This document shows, piece after piece, positions 49,772-59,480 of a DNA stretch of 64,000 bases. This DNA is from Treponema sp. UBA4377. Lineage in GTDB: Bacteria > Spirochaetota > Spirochaetia > Treponematales > Treponemataceae. The stretch spans positions 1-64,000 of the forward strand of contig DGRX01000014.1 in NCBI GenBank assembly GCA_002391235.1, read 5' to 3'. The translations under genes were made by a program, and so were the position numbers. Numbering within the stretch: the stretch's first letter is position 1; every line of letters starts with the position of its first letter. The notes below the pieces were generated by a model. It was given only the letters and a program-made list of their open reading frames with translations, made no database searches and was not told where the DNA came from.

Positions 49772-50569
49772 TTACATAATTCCCTTTCGCAAGTTAGTCA
49801 ACTTGGCTCTAAGGCGCAAGTTTGCCTTTGTGTGCAACTGGCTGATGCGCGACTCGCTGACTTCCAAAACCTGTCCGATTTCCTTAAAGGTCAAATCCTC
49901 ATGGTAGTACAAAACGATTACCATCTTTTCTTTTTCAGGAAGCTCGTTTATCGCTTGAATGATTATTTTGCGGATTTCCTCCCGTTCAACGATAACGTCA
50001 GGATTAAGGCTTGAAGGAGACTCAATGCTGTCTCCGATTGACATATGGTCGTTGTCGTTTCCGCTGTACCAAACGTCGTTAAGCGAAAGAACGCTGGTGC
50101 CCGACAGTTTCATAACAGTTTGCTGGTATTCCTCTTCGCTTACGCCAAGCTTTCCGGCGATTTCCGCGTCGCTGGCGGAACGGCCAAGGCGGGCCTCAAG
50201 GTCGCCGATTGTGTCTTCTATCTCGCGCGACTTTTGGCGGACGCTGCGTGGAACCCAGTCCAATTGGCGGAGCTCGTCAAAAATCGCTCCGCGGATTCTT
50301 GTAACGGCGTATGTCTTGAATTTTACGTTTTTATCCGGATCGTACTTTTCTATCGCGTCCAAAAGGCCAAATTGGCCAAAGCCCACAAGGTCGTCAAACT
50401 CTACGCTAGAAGGCATGCCTACGCTGACCTTGCCGGCGACATATTTTACAAGCGGCATATACTGCCGAATGATTTTGTCGCGCAAGTCGGGAGAGCGAGT
50501 CTCCTTGTATTCATTCCAAAGTTCGTCTTCTGTCTTTTCTTCAACAAGAGCTGATTCCATACTCCACAC
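49772..50569 (-). CDS. fliA: RNA polymerase sigma factor of the FliA/WhiG type
   Basis: 265 residues. Region 2 is seen in MPLVKYVAGKVSVGMPSSVE plus DLVGFGQFGLLDAIEKYDP, followed by FKTYAVTRIRGAIFDELRQLDW and PRSVRQKSREIE of the sigma-28 family. Region 4 is EKMVIVLYYHEDLTFKEIGQ with VSESRISQLHTKA as the -35 recognition helix. It directs late flagellar and chemotaxis genes. It is coded inside the motility operon. Confidence 0.95.
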   Translation of the reverse strand: MWSMESALVEEKTEDELWNEYKETRSPDLRDKIIRQYMPLVKYVAGKVSVGMPSSVEFDDLVGFGQFGLLDAIEKYDPDKNVKFKTYAVTRIRGAIFDELRQLDWVPRSVRQKSREIEDTIGDLEARLGRSASDAEIAGKLGVSEEEYQQTVMKLSGTSVLSLNDVWYSGNDNDHMSIGDSIESPSSLNPDVIVEREEIRKIIIQAINELPEKEKMVIVLYYHEDLTFKEIGQVLEVSESRISQLHTKANLRLRAKLTNLRKGIM

Positions 50570-50575
50570 CCTGCT

Positions 50576-51391
50576 TTATTCTTCTGTCTTCAATATCGTT
50601 CTAATCGCTTCCGCCATTACCGGAGCGTCTTTCACATCCACAATTCTGCCGTCAGAAAGCTCGGTCTGCCTGCTAACATGCGCCATGCCCTCTTCCGCAA
50701 ACTCACTATCTTCAATGACGCCGTCTTCTTGCGCTTCAGCGCTTGAAACGCCGCCAATGTCTCCTATGTCCGGCAAGTCGTCCAACTCGTCGCTTGTAGA
50801 AGCCGCGGCATTTGCAGAAACCGCGCCCGCAGCCAAACTTACAGGCGAAAAAGCCGGCTGAGCTTCTTGAGCCTGAGGAACGCCAACGTCCACAGGAACA
50901 TCTTCCGCCTTTTGGACAATATTCTCCGCGGCTTTTTGCTCGCGGACTTTTTCCGCCGCTTCAAGCGCCTTGTTTTGCTCGGCCGCGCTAAAGGCCTCGG
51001 CGGCTGGCTCGGCGGAAGCGGCAGGCTTGGCCTGGCTTGGCTTGGCTTGCATTGAAGGAGAGCCGACATCCTCGTTTGAAAGGACATGCTTTCCTTCAAC
51101 ATAAAAAGCCGGGGCGTCTTTGTCATCCGGCAAATCTTCTTCGCTCACCACCAAGTCAACCCTTGAGCCCATGGCCTTGGGCTCTTCCGCGGCTTCAGCG
51201 GGAGCGTTCCCTTCGGCCAAAAACCTAGAGTAGACAAATTGGACGCCCACTGCGATTCCGCCAAACAAAAGCCCAAAAACCGCCGCCTTTAAAAGCGAGG
51301 CTGCAAAGCCCGACTTTGAGGCGATGGCAATCACAAAGGATAAAACGAACGCCGCGCAGGCACTAAAAACTATCGGCTTAATTTTTATCAA
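50576..51391 (-). CDS. Membrane protein of unknown function in the motility operon
   Basis: About 271 residues from TTG 51391, which has AAGGGG upstream; TTG 51409 is the alternative. Two N-terminal membrane helices (IVFSACAAFVLSFVIAIAS and LLKAAVFGLLFGGIAVGVQF) are followed by a long acidic, Ala/Pro/Glu-rich, mostly disordered part with an AKPSQAKPA repeat. It ends in a conserved-looking segment (TELSDGRIVDVKDAPVMAEA). It sits between flhG and the sigma gene, as in other treponemes. Function unknown. Confidence 0.65.
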   Translation of the reverse strand: MIKIKPIVFSACAAFVLSFVIAIASKSGFAASLLKAAVFGLLFGGIAVGVQFVYSRFLAEGNAPAEAAEEPKAMGSRVDLVVSEEDLPDDKDAPAFYVEGKHVLSNEDVGSPSMQAKPSQAKPAASAEPAAEAFSAAEQNKALEAAEKVREQKAAENIVQKAEDVPVDVGVPQAQEAQPAFSPVSLAAGAVSANAAASTSDELDDLPDIGDIGGVSSAEAQEDGVIEDSEFAEEGMAHVSRQTELSDGRIVDVKDAPVMAEAIRTILKTEE

Positions 51392-51420
51392 TTCGTTTTC
51401 CCCTTGCAAATATTCACTAT

Positions 51421-51449
51421 ATTATAACACACATTTTAAAAAATTGCTA
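51421..51449 (-). promoter_or_regulatory. Possible internal promoter upstream of the sigma factor gene
   Basis: On the minus strand TGT-TATAAT (extended -10, 51426-51421) has a weak TAGCAA (51449-51444) 17 bases upstream, in the only AT-rich gap of this operon (51410-51456). It could give separate expression of the membrane protein, the sigma factor and fapA. Confidence 0.45.
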
Positions 51450-51456
51450 CAAAATT

Positions 51457-52347
51457 TTACTTTTTAAAGCCCAAAAATTTTCTTAGGAAATTTGAAACCC
51501 CCTCGTTGTCAGGCGCCTCTGTTTTTTCTATTCTACCCACGATGTGCTTTACGCACATGGCCGGCTTTGACTGGGGCGCCACGACGATAAAGGGCTTTTG
51601 CCTGATTACAGAGTTTTGGACGGCAGGGTCTTCGTAGACGAAGCCGACATAATTGACCTTATAGTTTAGGAATTGGCCGACGATGCTTATTATGCGGTCC
51701 GCGATTCTCTTTCCCTCTTCGGCGGAATGCACGCGGTTGACCAAAAGCTGAATATTGATTTCGCGGTCTTCTATTTCGGTCGTGATGATTTTTATCATTC
51801 CGTACGCGTCGGTAATCGCTGTCGGCTCAGGGGTCGTGACAACGTAAACCTCGTCGCTGGCGGCGACAAACGAAAGAACATTGTTGGAGATTCCGGCTCC
51901 GGTGTCTATGATGATGATGTCTGCGTTTGAAAGCGAAGAAAACTGCGTCGCAAAGTAGTCAAGCTCGTCCTTGCTGAGGTTCGCGATTTTTGAAAAACCG
52001 TTGGCGCCGGCGATGAACTTGATTCCGTATTCAGAGTCCAAAATGATTTCTTGCATTGTCTTTTGCTTGTTGATTACTTGAAGCAAGTTGTATTTTGGAA
52101 CGACGCTAAGCAAAACGTTTACGTTGGCCATTCCCAAATCGCCGTCAATCAAGATGACTTTCTTTCCTAGCTGCGCGTAAGCGATGGCCATGTTGACGGC
52201 CAGGTTGGACTTTCCGACACCGCCTTTTCCGCTTGTAATCGCGATGACGCGGGTTTTGTGAACGTCGCGGCTCTTGGTTTGGTCGGAACCGCCTCTCATA
52301 ATTTCTCTAAGTTCGCTAATCTGGTCTTCCATTTTATTTTTCTCCAA
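51457..52347 (-). CDS. flhG: FlhG/FleN MinD-like ATPase (flagellar number regulator)
   Basis: 296 residues. The N-terminal DQISELREIM resembles the DQAxxLR activator motif for FlhF. The deviant Walker A ITSGKGGVGKSNLAVNMAIA, then LIDGDLGMANV and IIIDTGAGISN follow, as in MinD/ParA ATPases. With FlhF it sets flagellar position and number. The start overlaps the flhF end by 14 bases. Confidence 0.93.
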   Translation of the reverse strand: MEKNKMEDQISELREIMRGGSDQTKSRDVHKTRVIAITSGKGGVGKSNLAVNMAIAYAQLGKKVILIDGDLGMANVNVLLSVVPKYNLLQVINKQKTMQEIILDSEYGIKFIAGANGFSKIANLSKDELDYFATQFSSLSNADIIIIDTGAGISNNVLSFVAASDEVYVVTTPEPTAITDAYGMIKIITTEIEDREINIQLLVNRVHSAEEGKRIADRIISIVGQFLNYKVNYVGFVYEDPAVQNSVIRQKPFIVVAPQSKPAMCVKHIVGRIEKTEAPDNEGVSNFLRKFLGFKK

Positions 52348-53560
52348 ATTTTTCTTCGATATGAATTCTGTCCACAGAAAAGCCTGCCAGACGAATCAAA
52401 AAATCAACGACGCTGGCGCGCTGAATGTTTCGCGAAATCACTTGTCCGTCAGTCCAGTAAGAAATCGACTTTCGCTTTTCGTTCAACACGCTTATTATAT
52501 TGCCCAAGCGCGTCGTTTCGTCGCACTTGGTGACAATCACAGATGAATAGCCGAATGGCTCGTAGTTTTGCATTATGTTCTTTAGGTCGCGCGCCTTTGT
52601 GGATGCGGCGACGGCAAGGTAGACGTCGGGATGCAAGCCGTCAACGCTGAGTGTGTTCTTAAGGCGGGCGATGTTTTCCGAATCGTTGGGGCTGTAGCCG
52701 GAAGTGTCGATGTAGATCACGTCGTAGTCGCTCCTTATAGACTCAAATATGCTCTTTAAGTCTTCGGCATTCTCCGCTTTTTGAACCGGCAAGTCCAAAA
52801 CCTCGCCAAACGTTTGAAGCTGCTTTTCCGCGCCGATTCTTGTCTTGTCAATCGTTATCATCGTTATTGCAAGAGGCGGCATGTCCGGCGATTTTTTTCT
52901 GATTATAACGTTTTGAGCGGCAAGCTTTCCGATTGTCGTAGTCTTTCCAACGCCGGTCGGGCCCACGATTACGATTACGCGCGGAGGCCTGTGGGTTTTG
53001 GGACTTGCGATTTCAATCGATTCGCCAATCCAATCCACAACCTGACGCTCTACTTTATGAAAGTCATTCAAATCGTCAAGCGAAAATTCTTTTTTTAGGC
53101 GCGATGTGATTCCGTTTATAAAATCCCTTGTAAACTCGTTGTCGTCAAGCATTTCTTCAATGCGGTCTATGGACTCAATCCGTTCCTCGCCAGACGCTCG
53201 CGGAAGCTTTTGCATCGCCGCGGCAATCTCGTTGACCTTGTTGTTGATTTCGCTGATTTGAATTTCAGTCTTTGTTTTTCCGCCCGTAGCCCGGGCCAAA
53301 ATTTCATCGCGAATCAGCCGCTGGGTTTCTTCGTCGCTCAATCCGTCGTATTTTTTGTCGGAACGGCGGTTGACCACGTAAGTTACTTTCACGCCAGGCT
53401 TTTGAAAGAGTCCAAAAGGGCCGTAATTCTGCGTCGTGTTCTTGCGATCCATAATTTCATAGTCGGTACCGTAAAGCTTTCCCAACTGTTCGCGGCAATC
53501 GTCTATCGTGTCCGCTGTAAGATACAAGAGCTCCTGCTTTTTCTGATCTGGAAGCATCAC
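52334..53560 (-). CDS. flhF: Flagellar biosynthesis GTPase FlhF
   Basis: 408 residues. A basic N-terminal part is followed by an NG domain of the SRP GTPase family: VIVGPTGVGKTTTIGKLAAQ, TIDKTRIGAEKQLQTFG, VIYIDTSGYSP, and VTKCDETTRLGNI. It acts at the cell pole or assembly site to place flagella. It overlaps the flhA stop by four bases. Confidence 0.94.
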   Translation of the reverse strand: MMLPDQKKQELLYLTADTIDDCREQLGKLYGTDYEIMDRKNTTQNYGPFGLFQKPGVKVTYVVNRRSDKKYDGLSDEETQRLIRDEILARATGGKTKTEIQISEINNKVNEIAAAMQKLPRASGEERIESIDRIEEMLDDNEFTRDFINGITSRLKKEFSLDDLNDFHKVERQVVDWIGESIEIASPKTHRPPRVIVIVGPTGVGKTTTIGKLAAQNVIIRKKSPDMPPLAITMITIDKTRIGAEKQLQTFGEVLDLPVQKAENAEDLKSIFESIRSDYDVIYIDTSGYSPNDSENIARLKNTLSVDGLHPDVYLAVAASTKARDLKNIMQNYEPFGYSSVIVTKCDETTRLGNIISVLNEKRKSISYWTDGQVISRNIQRASVVDFLIRLAGFSVDRIHIEEKFGEK

Positions 53561-55686
53561 CCTACCCCCTCAACACTTTCTCTTATTTCGCCGAGCGTTT
53601 CAATGGCAACGCTTGTATCGGCCGCTACTACTTCGTTAATTGACAGAACGACGATTCCAGGCAGCTCTCGTTCTGTAGAGCCTTTGACCAAAAGGCGCAC
53701 TTCGGCAGGACAAAGAATAATCGGCGCAAGGCCTCGTTCCTGCATAGCCGCAAAAGCCGCGCTAACGTCGGAAATCCACTTGCGGCCGTCAACAGGATCA
53801 AGCGCCACGTATGGCTTGGAGCCGTCGGTTGGAATGACTTGATGGTTAAGCAAAAGCTCGGCGTAGTCCTGCGACAAATTCATTACCCGCAGCTTTTTGT
53901 TTTCGTCGGCGTACTGAAGGCATATTTGCTTTCCCAAAGCCTCGCGGACCTTTTCGGTCAAAATCCAAGGTCCGGCCGCAGGGCCGTAGTTTGCCAATGT
54001 TTCCAAGATCAAAACGATGTTGCGGATCGAAACCTGTTCGCGCAAGAGGTTCTGCAAAACTTTTTCTATTTGTCCATATGTGAACTTGCAAGTTTCCAAA
54101 ACCTCGTCGACAACAACCTTGTCAGTCTCGGCGACCTTGTCAATTATTTGCTTGACCTCTTTTCTTCCAAGAATTTCGGCGGCGTGATTTCTGATGATTT
54201 CGGTCAAATGAGTCGCGATTACTGTAAGCGTGTCAACCACCGCGTATCCAGCCCGCTCAACTTCGGCGCGCTTGTCTTCAGGAATCCAAACGGCGGGCAT
54301 TCCAAAGGCCGGGTCGCGAGTGGCTTCGCCCTTTACCTCTTCCTTTACGTCGCCGGTATTGATGGCCATATAATAGCCCATCTTAAGTTTCGCGCGGCCC
54401 GCTTCGATTCCGCGAATCTTAAACGTGTATTCGCTTGGATCCAAAGATATGTAATCCACAATCCTAATGTTTGGAACCACAAGGCCCAAATCCAGTCCAA
54501 TTTCGCGCCGAATTCTTGTGACGCGCTCCAAAAGTTTGGCGCCCTTTTCGTCGTCAACAAGCGCGATTAAAGCGTAGCCCAACTCCAGCAAAAGCGGATC
54601 GAGCGGAACGACAGGAGAAGTGTCCGCCGGATTTTGGCCTGTTTGCGTCTTTCCGGCGGCGGCGGCTTCGGCCTGCTTTTTGGCCAGCTCTTGAGCGGCC
54701 TGCGAGCGCTGCATCCTTATTCCGGCAAAGACGCTGATCGCTCCAAGCGGAATCAAGACGTACCAAGGCATTCCAGGCAAAATGCCAAGAACGGCTATGG
54801 CGGCGCCCGCTATGATGTAGGTTACGCCCGATTGCGTGAACTGCTTCTTCAATTCTTCGCTGAGCTGCTCTTCGGAGTTGCTGGCTGTCACCAACATGCC
54901 GGTTGAGAACGAAAGCAAGAGGGACGGTATCTGGCTTAAAAGGCCGTCGCCGATTGTAAGCCGCGAATAAGTTTCGATCGCGCTTCCAAAAGACTCGTGG
55001 CGCAAAATCATTCCGGTAATAAGACCGGCGACCAAGTTGACCACCGTGATGAATATGCCGGCCATTACGTTTCCGCTTACAAATTTGGAGGAACCGTCCA
55101 TCGCGCTAAAGAAGTCGCTTTCGTTCCTTATATCGGCTCTCTTTTCCCTCGCCTCTTCTTCCGTAATCGCGCCGGAGTTAAGCTCTTGGTCGACGGCAAA
55201 GTTTTTTTGCGCCATCGAGTCCAAGGCAAAGCGGGCGGCGACTTCGCTTACGCGCGTGGCGCCTTTTGTAATTACGATTGTCTGGATTACGATTAAAATG
55301 ATGAAGATTACCATTCCGACAACAAGGCCGTCGCTTCCCTTGTCGCTTCCGACAACAAATGATGAAAAGGCCCTTACCATGCGGCCGTCAAAGGCGGCGC
55401 CCTTCGTCAAAATCAATCTGGTAGACGAAACGTTTATGCCAAGGCCAAAAAGAGTGACAAGCAAAATAATTTGCGGAAAAGACGTAAGGCGAGAAGGCTT
55501 TGGCGTTGAGATTACCGTAAGCAAGAGCAAGACGGAAATCGAAAGGTTCATCGCCATGAAAACATCCAATAAAACAGAATGCACCGGAACAATCAACATG
55601 AGCACGACAAGAATCGCGCCTACGCTGACTGCGTTCCTTTGAATAAATGAGAGTGCGTTATTCTGTTTTAATTGCTCTTGCGCCAT
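53557..55686 (-). CDS. flhA: Flagellar export protein FlhA
   Basis: 709 residues. About eight membrane helices in the first 330 residues, with the conserved FHIPEP-type cytoplasmic loop (MDGSSKFVSGNVMAGIFIT) between them, then the large cytoplasmic domain that docks export chaperones (EYTFKIRGIEAGRAKLKMGY, VSIRNIVLILETLANYGP, LPGIVVLSINEV). It forms the nonameric export gate. It starts 38 bases after flhB. Confidence 0.96.
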   Translation of the reverse strand: MAQEQLKQNNALSFIQRNAVSVGAILVVLMLIVPVHSVLLDVFMAMNLSISVLLLLTVISTPKPSRLTSFPQIILLVTLFGLGINVSSTRLILTKGAAFDGRMVRAFSSFVVGSDKGSDGLVVGMVIFIILIVIQTIVITKGATRVSEVAARFALDSMAQKNFAVDQELNSGAITEEEAREKRADIRNESDFFSAMDGSSKFVSGNVMAGIFITVVNLVAGLITGMILRHESFGSAIETYSRLTIGDGLLSQIPSLLLSFSTGMLVTASNSEEQLSEELKKQFTQSGVTYIIAGAAIAVLGILPGMPWYVLIPLGAISVFAGIRMQRSQAAQELAKKQAEAAAAGKTQTGQNPADTSPVVPLDPLLLELGYALIALVDDEKGAKLLERVTRIRREIGLDLGLVVPNIRIVDYISLDPSEYTFKIRGIEAGRAKLKMGYYMAINTGDVKEEVKGEATRDPAFGMPAVWIPEDKRAEVERAGYAVVDTLTVIATHLTEIIRNHAAEILGRKEVKQIIDKVAETDKVVVDEVLETCKFTYGQIEKVLQNLLREQVSIRNIVLILETLANYGPAAGPWILTEKVREALGKQICLQYADENKKLRVMNLSQDYAELLLNHQVIPTDGSKPYVALDPVDGRKWISDVSAAFAAMQERGLAPIILCPAEVRLLVKGSTERELPGIVVLSINEVVAADTSVAIETLGEIRESVEGVG

Positions 55687-55724
55687 AAGTCCCCACCCAG
55701 GCTTTTTTTTATATTAGCGTCCTG

Positions 55725-56828
55725 TCAAGACGCGCTTTTGTCAAATTTTTTCAAATGGCTATACACAATGGAAATAGCCTTATAGTACATGTCAGGTATT
55801 ATATCACCTAACTCAACGTCTGCATAGAGGCCTCGGGCCAAGGGCCTGTCTTCCACTATCGGAACGTCGTTCTCTCGAGCGATTTGCTTTATTCTTTGCG
55901 CCATGTTGTCCGTGCCCTTGGCGTTCACGACAGGCGCGTCGCTGGCCGCGGAGTCATACTTTAGCGCCACGGCATAGTGCGTCGGGTTAGTGATCACGAC
56001 ATCGCTTTCCGCCACAGCGCGAGGAACGTTCGACGCAAGCAGCTGCCGCTGCGCCTGCTTGATGCGGCCCTTGACTTCGGGGTCGCCTTCCATTTCCTTG
56101 TATTCCTCTTTTTGTTCCTGCTTTGTCATTTTGAGGGAATCGATGAATTCCTTTCGCTGAATCACATAGTCGGGAATTGAAATGACCACAAAGAAAATCG
56201 CCGCCATGAACAAAAGCTTAAAGGCAATCGAGGCGATTTTTCCAAAGGCTCCCAAAATGTTTCCGTTTTGGTGGATGATAAAAAGCAGCTCGCCCATGTT
56301 GGACTTTATAATCGCATAGGCGGCGCCCACCAAAAAGGCGACCTTTGCCAAAGACTTTGCAATGTTAAAGGCGCCCTGCCTTGAAAAAATCGTTTTCTTA
56401 AAATACTCTCCAAAATGCGGAAGAATTTTCTTGAAGTTTGGAGTTATCGGCTTAAGGCTGAACATCCAGCCTCGGTTTTGGATTATGTTTCCCGCCACGC
56501 CGGCCACAAGGGCGACAAAGGCAATAGGCAGGACCATCTTTGTAAAGTAATTAAAAAAAACGACGGCGCTGGCTCCGCTGACCGCGTTTCCCTGCGCGCT
56601 TCTTGTAAAGAAGAAAACCAAGATTTCCTCAAAATTTCTTAAAAGCCACTTTGCCAAAAGCATCAAAGTCAAAACGGCAAAGAAAAACACAAAGGCGCCG
56701 TTGACCTCTTGGCTCTTTGCGACGCGGCCTTCTTTTCTGGCTTTCTCAAGTTTTAGGTCCGAGGGCTCCTCTGTTCTTCCCTCGTCTTCGGCGGCAAACC
56801 ACTGCAAGTCTATGTCTTCAAAGCTCAT
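55725..56828 (-). CDS. flhB: Flagellar export protein FlhB
   Basis: 367 residues. The N-terminal EEPSDLKLEKARKEGRVAKS is typical; four membrane helices follow, then the cytoplasmic domain with the self-cleaving NPTH motif (DVVITNPTHYAVALKY). It switches export from rod/hook to filament substrates. ATG 56828 overlaps the fliR stop by four bases. Confidence 0.96.
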   Translation of the reverse strand: MSFEDIDLQWFAAEDEGRTEEPSDLKLEKARKEGRVAKSQEVNGAFVFFFAVLTLMLLAKWLLRNFEEILVFFFTRSAQGNAVSGASAVVFFNYFTKMVLPIAFVALVAGVAGNIIQNRGWMFSLKPITPNFKKILPHFGEYFKKTIFSRQGAFNIAKSLAKVAFLVGAAYAIIKSNMGELLFIIHQNGNILGAFGKIASIAFKLLFMAAIFFVVISIPDYVIQRKEFIDSLKMTKQEQKEEYKEMEGDPEVKGRIKQAQRQLLASNVPRAVAESDVVITNPTHYAVALKYDSAASDAPVVNAKGTDNMAQRIKQIARENDVPIVEDRPLARGLYADVELGDIIPDMYYKAISIVYSHLKKFDKSAS

Positions 56829-57640
56829 ATCCTTTTGCCCCCTAAAGCTAAAATCAACTGCTCAAGGCGGGCAAAGCCGCCGTCAAAGCATCTGTTGAAC
56901 GCGTCTATCATGCTTGGCATTAATGCGGTCAAAATGAAGAACGACGTCAAAAGCATTACCGGAAAGCCTTCGCTCAAAAGGTTCATCTGCGGCGCCGCCT
57001 TTGAAAGAATGCCTGTCGAAATCGTGATCAGCATCAAGGTTCCCATAATCGGAAGCGAAATCACAAGCGCGTTGGCAAAAAGCTCCGACAAGCCCTTCAT
57101 AAAAAAGCGCGGCAAAATAGCGCCGGAGAGCATGTCGTTTACGATTGAAAACGCGTTCAGACTTTTAAAGCTTGAAATCAAGCCGCCCAAAAAGAGTTTT
57201 TGGAAAAGGCGCGTTTGCATGAATATCAGCATGGCGATCAAGTTTAGGTATTGTCCCATAAGGGGATTTTCAACTTGGCTAAGGGCGTCGTAAACTTCGC
57301 TGGCGGAAAAGCCCATCTGAAAGGCAAAGAACTGGCCGGCCGCGCTAAAGGCGGCAAAGATTATCGTAATGTAAAAGCCTGTGATGACGCCAATCAAAGC
57401 CTCGCCGACCATCAGCATGATGAATTGAGCCGTAAAAGTTTGTTCAGGCGCCAGTAAACTTGCGTAAGACGAATATTCAACCTGGCCAAAAATGTTAAAG
57501 GCCATAAAGCCCGCCAAGGCAACCTTTGCCGCGCTGGGAATGTTTCTCATGCTAAACAAGGGAAGCGTCATCAACAGCGAGAAACATCTTATTGCGACAA
57601 GCAGGAATACAGGCGCCTGCGACAAAACCTGGCCAAACAA
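56825..57640 (-). CDS. fliR: Flagellar export protein FliR
   Basis: 271 residues with about six membrane helices. Conserved parts include FLLVAIRCFSLLMTLPLFSM, MLMVGEALIGVITGF and FQMGFSASEVYD. It is part of the FliPQR core of the export gate. It starts 13 bases after fliQ. Confidence 0.94.
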   Translation of the reverse strand: MFGQVLSQAPVFLLVAIRCFSLLMTLPLFSMRNIPSAAKVALAGFMAFNIFGQVEYSSYASLLAPEQTFTAQFIMLMVGEALIGVITGFYITIIFAAFSAAGQFFAFQMGFSASEVYDALSQVENPLMGQYLNLIAMLIFMQTRLFQKLFLGGLISSFKSLNAFSIVNDMLSGAILPRFFMKGLSELFANALVISLPIMGTLMLITISTGILSKAAPQMNLLSEGFPVMLLTSFFILTALMPSMIDAFNRCFDGGFARLEQLILALGGKRI

Positions 57641-57653
57641 AAACTACAATCTC

Positions 57654-57917
57654 CTACATCCTCGATATGCTTCTAAAAAGCGTTATCGTGTAATCCCTAA
57701 GCTCGGCGAACATCCAGCCGCCCAAAAGCGCCAAGACCGCCAAAATGGTCAGCATCTTTGGCAAAAAAGTCAAAGTCTGTTCTTGAATGGAAGTCGTCGC
57801 CTGAAAAATCGCGACAATCAAGCCGACAAGCAGGGCCGCGCCCAAAACCGGCGCGATTAAAATCAAAACCTGCATAATGCCCGCGCGCATTAAATTCGTA
57901 ATTTGTCCAATATCCAT
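57654..57917 (-). CDS. fliQ: Flagellar export protein FliQ
   Basis: 87 residues, the normal length, with two membrane helices (MQVLILIAPVLGAALLVGLI and LPKMLTILAVLALLGGWMF) separated by the conserved FQATTSIQEQTLTF loop. It is part of the FliPQR complex and starts six bases after fliP. Confidence 0.95.
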   Translation of the reverse strand: MDIGQITNLMRAGIMQVLILIAPVLGAALLVGLIVAIFQATTSIQEQTLTFLPKMLTILAVLALLGGWMFAELRDYTITLFRSISRM

Positions 57918-57923
57918 GCGCCG

Positions 57924-58790
57924 CTACCTCAACACCGAATAGAAAAGCTGCTGCGTCAAAAGGCCCCAGCCATCAACCAAAACAAAAAGCATCAACTTAA
58001 ACGGCATGGAAATCTGCACAGGAGGCAGCATCATCATTCCCATGCTCATCAAAATGCTCGCGACCACCATGTCTATGATAATGAACGGAATGTACAAGTA
58101 AATGCCTATTTTAAAGGCCGCCGTAAGCTCGTGCAAAATGTAGGACGGAACCAAAACGTAAGTCGGAACGTCGTCCAAAGTTTCGGGCTTGTCCAAGCCG
58201 CGCATGTTCATGAACATCTTGATGTAACTTGTGTCGTCCGCCATTTGCCTGTACATAAAGTAGCGGACCGGCTTTTGCGCGGCGTCAAAGGCGGCCTCGA
58301 CGCCTATCTGGCCTTCCCTCATCGGCTTAAAGGCATTGTCATAAACATTGGTGAACGTTGGCCACATGATGAAAAGAGTCATGAAAAAAGCTATGCCGTT
58401 CAATACGCTTGTCGGAGGAACTTGCTGCAGCGAAAGCGCTCTCTTTATGAAATCCAACACGATAGAAAAGCGCAAAAAGCAAGTCAGCAAAATCAAAAGG
58501 CTTGGGGCCAGCGTCAAGAGAGTCAGCATTATCAAAAGCTGCACGCTAAAGGCCACTTCCTGGCCGTTCTCGGGCCGTCTTATGTTTATGTCAACGTTCG
58601 GTATTTGAACCGGATTGACGTTTCCCTGCATTTGCATCGTTCCGCGGGTTGAGCCTTGCGGAAAGTTTGGATCGTCAACGGCGCGGCCGGCGGCTTGCGA
58701 AGAAAGCGGAAACGCGCAAAGAAGGCTTACAAAGGCGAACAAAAAGAGGCGCGCAAAATGTCTTCTCAAAAAAATCGCTTTACTTGCCAT
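57924..58790 (-). CDS. fliP: Flagellar export protein FliP
   Basis: 288 residues. A signal peptide (LFLFAFVSLLCAFPLSSQAA) is followed by four membrane helices. FliP signatures are LTLLTLAPSLLILLTCFLRF, FIIIDMVVASILMSMGMMML and PFKLMLFVLVDGWGLL. Five FliP molecules form most of the export pore. It overlaps fliO by 11 bases. Confidence 0.96.
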   Translation of the reverse strand: MASKAIFLRRHFARLFLFAFVSLLCAFPLSSQAAGRAVDDPNFPQGSTRGTMQMQGNVNPVQIPNVDINIRRPENGQEVAFSVQLLIMLTLLTLAPSLLILLTCFLRFSIVLDFIKRALSLQQVPPTSVLNGIAFFMTLFIMWPTFTNVYDNAFKPMREGQIGVEAAFDAAQKPVRYFMYRQMADDTSYIKMFMNMRGLDKPETLDDVPTYVLVPSYILHELTAAFKIGIYLYIPFIIIDMVVASILMSMGMMMLPPVQISMPFKLMLFVLVDGWGLLTQQLFYSVLR

Positions 58791-59442
58791 TCTTAAATTT
58801 CTCTTTTTGCTTGTTAAAGAATTCCGTTATCGAATTTGAGGCGCTTCTTTCGCCCGCCGTTGCGTTAGGATTTTTGGGGTTCAGGAAAATCGAAAGCACG
58901 TCGCTAAAGCTTCTGGCGCGCGCGACGTTTTGGTTCCTGTCGGCGTTAAGGTTCATCGCGTCAACCAATTCCTTGTCTTTGATTTCTCCGAGCAAGTCGA
59001 TGGAATTGTCGGTGACTCCAATTAAATAGGCGCGCTCCAAGAGCGTTACAATCTGGACTGTTTTTCCGGGAGCCACAGTCACTTGCGCGACCTTTCGCAA
59101 AAAGGTGTCGTCGTCGGCTATCGAGCCGCCCATTTTTCTTCGCATAAAACTCATCACAAGGTAAATGCAGGCTACGACGACGATTAAAACAAAAATCATT
59201 CTAAAGAAAACCCAAACGGTGGAAGACGAGCGAGACCTGTCCAAAGCCGCCTCTCCCGTTCCGCTTGCATCCGTAATGGCAAGCGTGGACTCGTCAGGCA
59301 AAGAAGCCCCAGCGTTTATCGTTGACTGAGAGGAAGACGGATTGTCAGAAGGATTGCCCTGTGAATGCGCAAAGCCCAGCAAAAGAGAAAAAGCGCAAAA
59401 AAACGCCAATGTGACTTTTGAAAATTTCAAGTTTTCCCCCAC
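58780..59442 (-). CDS. fliO: Flagellar export assembly protein FliO/FliZ
   Basis: 220 residues. A signal peptide (VTLAFFCAFSLLLGFAHS), a Ser-rich periplasmic part, one membrane helix (FFRMIFVLIVVVACIYLVM) and a cytoplasmic FliO domain (KVAQVTVAPGKTVQIVTLLE). FliO helps FliP pentamer formation. It starts 38 bases after fliY. Confidence 0.88.
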   Translation of the reverse strand: MGENLKFSKVTLAFFCAFSLLLGFAHSQGNPSDNPSSSQSTINAGASLPDESTLAITDASGTGEAALDRSRSSSTVWVFFRMIFVLIVVVACIYLVMSFMRRKMGGSIADDDTFLRKVAQVTVAPGKTVQIVTLLERAYLIGVTDNSIDLLGEIKDKELVDAMNLNADRNQNVARARSFSDVLSIFLNPKNPNATAGERSASNSITEFFNKQKEKFKNGK

Positions 59443-59480
59443 CCAAAAAAGCGGCTCCCCAGCCGCCGTATTTTAAAAAA